Source of the DNA: Chthoniobacter flavus
Lineage (GTDB): Bacteria > Verrucomicrobiota > Verrucomicrobiia > Chthoniobacterales > DYNR01
DNA: 5,772 bases
Assembly (NCBI GenBank): GCA_020720945.1
Contig: DYNR01000155.1
Location: 1-5,772, forward strand
Direction: 5' to 3'
Part shown: positions 1 through 5,772 of the stretch, in pieces
Position numbering within the stretch: the first letter of the stretch is position 1
Layout of the letters: every line of letters starts with the position of its first letter
Notes under the pieces: generated by a model
Told to the model about the DNA's origin: nothing
What the model saw: only the letters and a program-made list of their open reading frames with translations
Databases searched by the model: none
Made by a program: the position numbers and the translations under genes

Positions 1-45
1 CAGCGTTAATCTGTTAAAGAAAGGCGTTGAAATCTTTAATAACAA

Positions 46-1233
46 ATGTTCTTATTCAAGTTTCGCACCATGATTCGAACGCTTACAGGAACTTATCACA
101 CGACCGCCACCTCAGGTGAGACGGTGCGTGCCTTTGTGCCTTTTCCGCTACCACCGGATCCGCCCCTTGACCTTTCAGGAAGCCTACTGCGTCTGCTCGA
201 ACGAGCCACCCTCGCCATCGGTAGGCTGGACAGCATTAGTGCCCTACTACCAGACCCCAAGCTCTTCCTGTATGCCTATGTCCGCCGTGAGGCGGTGCTA
301 TCCTCCCAGATCGAAGGCACCCAGTCCTCCCTTTCCGACTTGCTCCTCTTCGAGTTAGAGGAAGTGCCCGGAGCGCCGTTTGATGATGTGGTCGAGGTGT
401 CAAACTATATTGCCGCCCTCAATCACGGCATATCCCGCCTGCGGGAGGGATTCCCTCTCTGCAATCGCCTCCTGCGGGAGATGCACGAGAAACTCATGTC
501 CCGCGGGCGTGGCAGTGACAAAAATCCCGGCGAGTTCCGCCGCAGTCAAAACTGGATCGGCGGCACCCGTCCCGGCAATGCTCGTTTTGTTCCTCCCCCC
601 CCCCACGATGTGGAGGATTGCATGTCTGCGCTGGAGCACTTTCTGCATGATGAGTTGGGAGGGATGCCTCTCCTGTTAAAGGCCGCACTCGCCCATGTCC
701 AGTTCGAGACCATCCACCCCTTCCTCGATGGCAATGGCCGCCTCGGTCGCCTCCTCATCCCTCTGCTTCTGCATCAAGGCGGTCTGCTCGCCCAACCTCT
801 GCTCTACCTCAGCCTCTACTTCAAACAACACCGCCCGGTGTATTACGAGCTGCTCGACCGCATTCGCACCCAGGGCGACTGGGAGGCATGGGCGGATTTC
901 TTTCTGGAAGGAGTGGAACAGACCGCCCTCGGAGCCGTGCAAACCGCCCGCCGCCTCGTCGCGCTCTTCGACGGCGACATCCGCCGCACGCAGGACATCG
1001 GGCGTGGAGCTGCCAATGCCCTCCGCATCCTCGACGCCCTCCGTCACCGCCCCATGCTGAGCCTGAAACAGCTCTGCCTCACCAGCTCCATGACCTTCCC
1101 TACCGCCTCCAAAGCCATGCAACAACTCGTCCGCAACGGCATCGCCTGCGAGCTCACCGGCCAGCGCCGCAACCGTATCTTCGTTTACGATGCCTACCTC
1201 ACCATCCTTAACGAAGGAGGAGAACCCCTGTGA
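46..1233 (+). CDS. Fic-family protein (class II, self-inhibited), probable protein AMPylase
   Basis: Fic enzymes transfer a nucleotide moiety, usually AMP from ATP, onto hydroxyl side chains of target proteins; the target here is unknown. The 395-residue reading frame has an N-terminal Fic_N-like region (about 30-110) with the inhibitory motif SSQIEG at 86-91, whose Glu90 would block ATP gamma-phosphate binding. The target-binding flap lies around 162-186 (GEFRRSQNWIGG followed by a proline run). The full catalytic motif HPFLDGNGRLGR is at 224-235 with His224 as base. A C-terminal winged-helix-like region spans about 318-388. All key residues are present, so the gene looks functional. The architecture matches the SoFic-like group, usually around 370-390 residues. 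The start is uncertain: neither ATG 46 nor ATG 70 (387 residues) has a clear Shine-Dalgarno site. ATG 70 fits homologue N-termini slightly better, while AT-rich DNA precedes ATG 46. No separate antitoxin gene adjoins it. Family assignment is secure; AMPylation is inferred from the motif. Confidence 0.95.
   Translation: MFLFKFRTMIRTLTGTYHTTATSGETVRAFVPFPLPPDPPLDLSGSLLRLLERATLAIGRLDSISALLPDPKLFLYAYVRREAVLSSQIEGTQSSLSDLLLFELEEVPGAPFDDVVEVSNYIAALNHGISRLREGFPLCNRLLREMHEKLMSRGRGSDKNPGEFRRSQNWIGGTRPGNARFVPPPPHDVEDCMSALEHFLHDELGGMPLLLKAALAHVQFETIHPFLDGNGRLGRLLIPLLLHQGGLLAQPLLYLSLYFKQHRPVYYELLDRIRTQGDWEAWADFFLEGVEQTALGAVQTARRLVALFDGDIRRTQDIGRGAANALRILDALRHRPMLSLKQLCLTSSMTFPTASKAMQQLVRNGIACELTGQRRNRIFVYDAYLTILNEGGEPL
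595..604 (+). repeat. C10 homopolymer inside the Fic gene
   Basis: Ten consecutive cytosines encode part of the proline run at Fic residues 184-186 and the first base of the next codon. The tract lies before the catalytic motif, which is encoded at 715-750. Losing one C would shift reading into a frame that stops at TAA 677-679, and gaining one would lead to TGA 648-650. Either change would remove the Fic motif. The tract is seen directly. A role as a phase-variable switch is inferred from known poly-C contingency loci and is not shown here. Confidence 0.9.
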
Positions 1234-1242
1234 AAGCACGAA

Positions 1243-1282
1243 GAACGGGGTCAGGCTGGTAATTGTGACTGCGGGTCTTGTT
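1243..1282 (+). repeat. Possible remnant of a RAYT/IS200-like transposase flank
   Basis: Ten bases after the Fic stop codon the sequence begins GAACGGGGTCAGG, continues through a short AT-rich stretch with TAATTGTGAC, and then shows CGGGTCTTG. This resembles, from memory, the GGGGTCAGGTCTTG-type sequences that flank REP-associated Y1 transposase genes in many genomes. No transposase reading frame or complete palindrome is attached. At most it is a degraded end or an isolated repeat copy, and chance resemblance is possible. Confidence 0.3.
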
Positions 1283-1410
1283 TCCTGAAATTCTCGCCTC
1301 CGTTGAGCCGATGTTGTCGTTCCAGTTAGAAAGGGCTCGCGAGAAGCTACTCTGCACTTGCTGCACGGAAATCAAACCCGGTGCCGTCGTTGCGTTATGG
1401 GCTAAGGACT

Positions 1411-1558
1411 CGCGCAAAAATAACGACCGTCTTTGGCTTGTTCGTTTGTCCTATAGCGGCGGTGTTCGCTCGTTACAGACCAGCGGGTATGCTCCTCGCT
1501 TACGCCTTGCTATAGTCCAAAATCCCTGCGCCATCCGTGCGACATTTATTTTTGCACA
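1411..1558. repeat. Nested inverted-repeat element (REP/MITE-like or structured RNA)
   Basis: Three nested complementary pairs share one centre. The outer pair is GCAAAAATAA at 1414-1423 with its exact reverse complement at 1546-1555. The middle pair is GTCCTATAGC at 1448-1457 against GCTATAGTCC at 1509-1518 (8 of 10 paired), extended by GGCG 1458-1461 with CGCC 1503-1506 after a two-base bulge. The inner pair is AGCGGG 1482-1487 with CCTCGCT 1494-1500 around a six-base loop, with one bulge. The element ends a few bases from the doxX-like stop codon. It could be a non-autonomous repeat, a structured RNA, or part of the 3' end of the doxX-like transcript. The pairs are visible in the sequence; any function is inferred. 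Confidence 0.45.
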
Positions 1559-1562
1559 ACCC

Positions 1563-1994
1563 CTAAAGCGTTGGCAGGAAAAGGTTGCTGATTTTTTGAT
1601 CGAAAGAAAAAGGCCCCCCGCCCGCCAACGCGGAAGACAGGCAAAGAACTGCCGAAAAAATCATTTCCTTCCAGAGGGGGGCAGACCAAAGCGCGACATC
1701 CGAAGAGCACCAAAGAACTAAAAACAAAAGCGCAAATGCAACGAGTCGGGAGAACAGACCGACAAGCAACAACCCACCCGCCAAAGCAGAAAAAATCACT
1801 CCCACCCATCCCGAAAGATTCCCCCCGCTCAACCAGAAAAGAACGGAATGATTTTCGGCGGACTCAATGCCTCCCGAAAGAATGCGCCAATTCCAAACGG
1901 CGGCATAAAGAAGAAACGCCGCCAAAGTCAAACGCAAGACCGTCGCTACCATGCCTGCCCGGGATGCAAAAAATACGAAGAGGGGATTGACCAT
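1563..1994 (-). CDS. DoxX-like small integral membrane protein
   Basis: From ATG 1994 the protein has 143 residues and is strongly hydrophobic, with four likely membrane helices at about 17-36, 62-80, 82-98 and 110-125. A short loop after the last helix carries GGGPFSFDQK (125-134), which matches the typical end of DoxX-family proteins (Gly-rich, then P/F-S-x-D). Members of this family sit in the cytoplasmic membrane, and some are linked to redox or thiol metabolism, but the function of this one cannot be told. The start is unsettled. The frame is open to TGA 2045-2043. Tandem TTG codons at 2036 and 2033 follow a GAGGG Shine-Dalgarno-like site by 3 and 6 bases (157 or 156 residues). ATG codons occur at 2012, 1994 and 1952. 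Family homologues begin close to the first helix, favouring 1994 or 1952. The gene lies downstream of pyc on the same strand but is separated from it by a probable terminator. Confidence 0.75.
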   Translation of the reverse strand: MVNPLFVFFASRAGMVATVLRLTLAAFLLYAAVWNWRILSGGIESAENHSVLFWLSGGNLSGWVGVIFSALAGGLLLVGLFSRLVAFALLFLVLWCSSDVALWSAPLWKEMIFSAVLCLSSALAGGGPFSFDQKISNLFLPTL

Positions 1995-2106
1995 TGCTAC
2001 GGTATGTTGCATCCAAATCTTGGCAATGTCCAACAAAATCCCTCAAGCGATTTTACCTGCTCCTCTCTCGCTCCGCATTCACCCCGCACCAACGGAAATG
2101 CCGCCG

Positions 2107-2141
2107 AAAACAGGAAGAAAAAAGCGGGCTTTTCCCTGTTT
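2107..2141 (-). terminator. Probable pyc transcription terminator
   Basis: Read on the minus strand, AAACAGG (2141-2135) pairs perfectly with CCTGTTT (2114-2108). Inside it, AAAAG and CTTTT pair around a CCCG loop, and the 3' arm contains a run of six T. The structure begins 5 bp after the pyc TAG (2149-2147). The long stem is interrupted by an asymmetric internal loop, and the T-run sits within the 3' arm rather than after it, so it is not a textbook intrinsic terminator. It may only partly reduce read-through into the doxX-like gene. Confidence 0.55.
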
Positions 2142-2146
2142 GCTCG

Positions 2147-5100
2147 CTACGAAAGGACGGCGAGCAAGTCTTTGCTTTCGACTCGGTCTCCGACTTTGCA
2201 AAGAAGCTCGCGGACGGTTCCCGCCTTCTGCGCGTAAACTGTTGTTTGCATTTTCATCGCTTCGATGGTCATGAGCTTTTCTCCCTTCTTGACCTTCGAA
2301 CCGACGCCCGCTGCAACCGCCGTCACGATCCCAGGAATCGGTGCTGCCACCTGCGCCAAGTCGGCAGGGTCGGCTTTGGGGCGAGAATGCCCCGTCGGTT
2401 TTACAGACTTGTCAGGAATGAGTGTTTCCCGAGGTAACCCGTTGATTTCAAACGAAACCACCCGGTTGCCATCGACTGTCGGCGCACCGATATTCACCAG
2501 CCGCATGATCAGCGTTTTGCCTTCCTCGATCTCGAAGGAAATCTCGCGACCGGGGTCGATCCCATAATAAAAGGCATGGCTTGGCAGCACTCCCACATCG
2601 TCGTATTGCTTGATGAAGCGCTGGTATGCCTCAAAAACTTCGGGATACATCAGGTAGCTGTAAACCTCGTTTTCCTCGGGCTCGCACTTGAGTTTTTGCG
2701 ACAGCGTTTCTGCCACTTTTTTCAAATCGACGGGCGCGGCAAACTTTCCGGGACGATCCGCCAATGCTTCCCTTTCCCCCAGCACGACTTTTTGCAACTG
2801 CGCGGGCCAACCGTCCATCGGTTGCCCAAGCCCTCCCGCCAACATATCCACGACCGATTCAGGAAACGAAGTTCCCGGCGGCAAATCCAAAACATCGGAG
2901 GGCTTGATTCCCCTGGTAATCAAAAACATCGTCATGTCCCCCACGACCTTGCTACTGGGCGTGACTTTTACAATATCTCCAAAAAGCTGGTTGACCTCGG
3001 CATAACAACGGGCGATTTCGTGCCAGCGGTGGCCGAGGCCCATGGATTCCGCTTGCTCTTTGAGGTTGGTGTATTGACCTCCCGGCATTTCGTGGAGATA
3101 AACTTCTGCGCTACCCGCCTTCGGCGAAGTGTCAAACGGGAAGTAGCACGCCCGCACGGTTTCCCAGTAATCGGAAAACTCGTTCAGCGCATCGAGGTCT
3201 AGCCCCGTATCCCGCGGGTGATGCTTCAACGCCGCGACCAGCGAGTTCATGTTCGGCTGGCTCGTCGCCCCGGACATCGAAGCAACCGCCAAATCCACGA
3301 TATCGACTCCCGCGCCCGCAGCTTCCAAAACAGAAGCCGCGTTGATGCCGCTGGTGTCGTGGGTGTGAAAATGGACGGGGATTCCGATTTCCTCGCGCAA
3401 TGCTGCGACCAACTGCCTGGCGGCGAAAGGTTTGCATAATCCCGCCATATCCTTGATCGCCAAAATATGCGCCCCCATTTTTTCTAGCTCTTTGGCCATT
3501 TTGACATAGTAACCGAGTGCGTATTTCGAGCGGGCCGGATCGTTTATGTCCCCCGTGTAGCAAATCGCAGCTTCGCAAACCGCATGGGTTTCCTGCACGG
3601 CATCCATCGCCGCGACCATGTTTGGCAAGTAGTTGAGGGAATCAAAAATGCGGAAAATATCGATCCCTTCCGCCGCCGCTCTACGGACAAAACCTTGGAC
3701 GACATTGTCGGGGTAATTGGAATAGCCCACCGCGTTGGACCCGCGGAAAAGCATCTGGAAACAAATGTTCGGGATGCGCTGGCGCAACATGGCGAGACGC
3801 TCCCACGGGTCTTCGTGCAAAAACCGCAAAGCCGTGTCGAAAGTCGCGCCGCCCCACATTTCTAAACTGAAAAGCCCGGGTGCTTTCCGCGCGATGGCAT
3901 CGGCCACCCCGCGCATATCGTAAGTGCGCACGCGCGTCGCAAGCAAGGACTGGTGCGCGTCGCGCAAGGTTGTATCCGTGACGAGCAAACGCTTTTCATC
4001 CCTCGCCCAAGCCGCGAATTTTTTTGCGCCCAACTCAAGCAAAAGCTGCCGCGTGCCGGGAGGCGGAGCGATGCGGGTGTCGCAGGGCGGACGGACGGGG
4101 TCTTCGAGCGGTTTTGCGGGTTTCCACCCCTTGGTTTGCGGGTGCCCGTTGACCAAAATATCGCCGAGATATGCCATGAGCTTGCTGGGCCGATCGCGCC
4201 TTTGCTTGAGCTGAAAAAGTTGCGGCGTGGTGTCGATGAGCGTGGTCGTCGCCTTGCCCGAACGGAAGAGCGGATACTCGATTACATTCGTCAAAAACGG
4301 GATGTTCGTTTTGACACCGCTGATGCGAAACTCCCGCAACGCCCGATCCATGCGGTCGAGGGCATTCACAAAATCGTGCCCCGAAGCGGTAATTTTCACC
4401 AGCAGCGAATCGTAAAACGGGGTCACTACCATGCCCGTGGCTGCCGTCCCGCCATCGAGCCGTATCCCCAGTCCGCCCGGCGAACGGTAGTTCAAAATTT
4501 TCCCGTAATCGGGCGTGAACTTGTTGGCGGGGTCTTCGGTGGTAATCCTGCATTGCACGGCGTAACCGTTGCGCGGAACCTCGTCTTGGCGCGGCAGAGA
4601 AAGCGCGGGAGAATCGAGCCGATGCCCCTGCGCGATAAGGATTTGCGAACGGACGAGATCCACGCCCGTCACGACTTCTGTCACGGTGTGCTCGACTTGG
4701 ATGCGGGGGTTCATCTCGATGAAATACCACTTCTCGGTATCGGTGTCGTAGAGGAACTCGACCGTTCCCGCGTTGTTGTAGCCCGCCGTTTTAGCGATCC
4801 GCACGGCAGCGTCGCAAAGCTCCTTGCGCACGGGTTCAGCGAGGCCGACCGAAGGGGCGATTTCTATCACTTTCTGGTGCCGCCTCTGCACGGAGCAATC
4901 CCTTTCGTGCAAGTGCATTACATTCCCGTGCCCGTCTCCGAGCACCTGCACCTCGATGTGTTTGGCCCGCGCCACATACTTCTCCAAAAAAACGGCGGAT
5001 TTCCCGAATGCCACCAGCGATTCGTTCTGCGCCTCGTCGAGCAATTTTTCTAAATCGGACGCTTGGTGGACGACCCGCATCCCTCTTCCTCCTCCGCCAA

Positions 5101-5629
5101 ACGCCGCCTTGATCATCAGAGGAAACCCGACGGCTTCCGCGGCGGCAATCGCCTCTCCGCGATCTTCGACCGGTGTTTCCGTTGCCGGCAAAGTCGGGAC
5201 ATTCGCCTCTTTGGCGATCCTTTTTGCGGCCGTCTTATCCCCCATCTTGTCGAGCAAATCCGCGCCGGGTCCAACAAAAACGATTCCCGCTTCCGTGCAA
5301 GCTCTGGCAAAATCAGGGTTCTCGGACAAAAAGCCGTAACCGGGATGAATCATCGTCACGCCTTTTTCTTTAGCGATGGCGATGATGCCAGGAATGTCGA
5401 GATATGCGGCGACAGGCCCCTTGCCCTGCCCGACCAAATACGCCTCATCCGCTTTGAAACGATGCGGGGAAAAGCGGTCTTCTTGCGCGTAAATGGCGAC
5501 CGTCCTCAAGCCGAGTTCCGTCGCCGCACGAAACACGCGAATGGCGATTTCGCTGCGGTTTGCCACGAGCAATTTCGCGGGTGCAGGTTTTGTTTTGGAG
5601 GAAGTTTCGGAAGTCGTTTTCTTGCTCAT
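2147..5629 (-). CDS. pyc: Pyruvate carboxylase (single-chain, biotin-dependent)
   Basis: This cytoplasmic enzyme carboxylates pyruvate to oxaloacetate using ATP, bicarbonate and a covalently bound biotin, refilling the TCA cycle and feeding gluconeogenesis. The 1160-residue chain has the family's usual length and domain order. The biotin carboxylase domain (about 18-470) shows LVANRSEIAIRVFRAA at 21-36, the ATP-grasp glycine loop FGGGGRGMR at 177-185, NPRIQVEH at 307-314 and a likely catalytic Arg361 in QCRITTEDP. The carboxyltransferase domain (about 548-1010) shows TDTTLRDAHQSLLATR at 551-566, the probable carbamylated metal-binding Lys726 in IKDMAG, metal-ligand His755 and His757 in HFHTHD, and the proton-transfer Thr789 in SGATSQP. 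The C-terminal biotin carrier domain has EAMKMQ at 1123-1128 with biotinylated Lys1126. Nothing is missing. ATG 5629 is preferred because homology begins soon after it; an open extension reaches GTG 5728 but looks non-conserved. The first 18 residues are a K/S/T-rich tail. Only a weak AGAAG precedes the ATG. Confidence 0.98.
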   Translation of the reverse strand: MSKKTTSETSSKTKPAPAKLLVANRSEIAIRVFRAATELGLRTVAIYAQEDRFSPHRFKADEAYLVGQGKGPVAAYLDIPGIIAIAKEKGVTMIHPGYGFLSENPDFARACTEAGIVFVGPGADLLDKMGDKTAAKRIAKEANVPTLPATETPVEDRGEAIAAAEAVGFPLMIKAAFGGGGRGMRVVHQASDLEKLLDEAQNESLVAFGKSAVFLEKYVARAKHIEVQVLGDGHGNVMHLHERDCSVQRRHQKVIEIAPSVGLAEPVRKELCDAAVRIAKTAGYNNAGTVEFLYDTDTEKWYFIEMNPRIQVEHTVTEVVTGVDLVRSQILIAQGHRLDSPALSLPRQDEVPRNGYAVQCRITTEDPANKFTPDYGKILNYRSPGGLGIRLDGGTAATGMVVTPFYDSLLVKITASGHDFVNALDRMDRALREFRISGVKTNIPFLTNVIEYPLFRSGKATTTLIDTTPQLFQLKQRRDRPSKLMAYLGDILVNGHPQTKGWKPAKPLEDPVRPPCDTRIAPPPGTRQLLLELGAKKFAAWARDEKRLLVTDTTLRDAHQSLLATRVRTYDMRGVADAIARKAPGLFSLEMWGGATFDTALRFLHEDPWERLAMLRQRIPNICFQMLFRGSNAVGYSNYPDNVVQGFVRRAAAEGIDIFRIFDSLNYLPNMVAAMDAVQETHAVCEAAICYTGDINDPARSKYALGYYVKMAKELEKMGAHILAIKDMAGLCKPFAARQLVAALREEIGIPVHFHTHDTSGINAASVLEAAGAGVDIVDLAVASMSGATSQPNMNSLVAALKHHPRDTGLDLDALNEFSDYWETVRACYFPFDTSPKAGSAEVYLHEMPGGQYTNLKEQAESMGLGHRWHEIARCYAEVNQLFGDIVKVTPSSKVVGDMTMFLITRGIKPSDVLDLPPGTSFPESVVDMLAGGLGQPMDGWPAQLQKVVLGEREALADRPGKFAAPVDLKKVAETLSQKLKCEPEENEVYSYLMYPEVFEAYQRFIKQYDDVGVLPSHAFYYGIDPGREISFEIEEGKTLIMRLVNIGAPTVDGNRVVSFEINGLPRETLIPDKSVKPTGHSRPKADPADLAQVAAPIPGIVTAVAAGVGSKVKKGEKLMTIEAMKMQTTVYAQKAGTVRELLCKVGDRVESKDLLAVLS

Positions 5630-5772
5630 GGCTTCTGTTAAAAAAGGGTTTTTGAGGGTTCGGTTCAGGCATTGCCCGAAAGAAATTTTTTCGGTTCTTT
5701 CCTCGGGTTGACGGGCGGCACTCTGCACAGTTTTTCAAAAAATGAAAAGCCTAAATCCCTCCCAAATCCCCG
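5630..5772 (-). promoter_or_regulatory. Upstream leader of pyc
   Basis: This stretch precedes the pyc start and should contain its promoter, though I see no convincing -35/-10 pair. On either strand a small hairpin can form from CCGAAA (5676-5681) and TTTCGG (5689-5694) with a seven-base loop. The pyc frame stays open without stops up to GTG 5728, which would add 33 residues beginning MQSAARQPEER. The AGAAG just before ATG 5629 is only 2 bases away, too close for a good ribosome binding site. No riboswitch was recognised. Confidence 0.35.

Larger units (their letters stand above)
1234..1562. other. Intergenic spacer between convergent Fic and doxX-like genes
   Basis: This 329-bp stretch lies between the 3' ends of two convergent genes and contains no coding region I can support. 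A 147-codon plus-strand frame starts at 1278, but it runs 159 bp antisense into the doxX-like gene and matches no family I recognise. The spacer holds a possible RAYT-type flank motif near its left end and nested inverted repeats in its right half. No clear strong terminator for the Fic gene was found. Confidence 0.7.

Noticed and set aside
1..45. Promoter for the Fic gene in the AT-rich leader
   Set aside because: Hexamers such as TTTAAT at 35-40 lack a convincing -35 partner, and the window is cut too close upstream to judge.
676..1239. 187-codon minus-strand open frame opposite the Fic gene
   Set aside because: It lies wholly antisense to the conserved Fic catalytic and C-terminal regions and has shadow-like Glu/Ala/Gly-rich composition.
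1278..1721. 147-codon plus-strand open frame in the spacer, containing LLCTCCTEIKPG
   Set aside because: It matches no family I know, has no ribosome binding site, crosses the nested repeats, and its last third is antisense to the well-supported doxX-like gene.
2050..2055. TAAAAT on the minus strand as a -10 box for the doxX-like gene
   Set aside because: No -35-like hexamer occurs at a 16-18 bp spacing, and transcription would begin almost on top of the candidate TTG start.
2576..3202. 208-codon plus-strand open frame opposite the carboxyltransferase region of pyc
   Set aside because: It is antisense to conserved pyc sequence with no recognisable domain.
3953..5053. 366-codon plus-strand open frame opposite pyc
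   Set aside because: It is antisense to the biotin carboxylase part of a complete pyc gene. Its arginine-rich composition is typical of a shadow frame in GC-rich coding DNA.

Overview
The window reads as bacterial chromosome with moderate-to-high GC. It holds three protein genes: a Fic-family protein on the plus strand (46-1233), then a DoxX-like small membrane protein and a complete single-chain biotin-dependent pyruvate carboxylase, both on the minus strand (about 1563-1994 and 2147-5629). No rRNA, tRNA or CRISPR array was seen, and no intact transposase. The lineage cannot be fixed from this much sequence. A one-polypeptide pyruvate carboxylase, weak Shine-Dalgarno signals and the general protein character would suit Verrucomicrobiota or a proteobacterium; this is inference only.

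Layout. Positions 1-45 are an AT-rich leader before the Fic gene. The Fic gene carries a ten-cytosine homopolymer, ahead of its catalytic motif, where slippage by one base would truncate the protein. Positions 1234-1562 (329 bp) hold no convincing gene. They contain a short motif that resembles sequence flanking REP-associated (RAYT/IS200-like) transposase elements, followed by nested inverted repeats ending just beside the stop codon of the doxX-like gene. The Fic and doxX-like genes converge on this spacer. The gap of about 150 bp between pyc and the doxX-like gene contains a hairpin with a T-run, starting 5 bp after the pyc stop, and is read as the pyc terminator. The last 143 bp (5630-5772) are the pyc leader, with a small hairpin and an open in-frame extension.

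Function. Pyruvate carboxylase is a housekeeping anaplerotic enzyme making oxaloacetate from pyruvate. The DoxX-like protein lies in the same orientation behind it, but nothing here shows a functional link. The Fic protein is a self-contained class II type, with its inhibitory helix in the same chain, and looks like an accessory gene beside conserved metabolism. I found no clear new multi-gene system. The two points most worth following up are the C10 tract in the Fic gene and the nested inverted-repeat element in the spacer.
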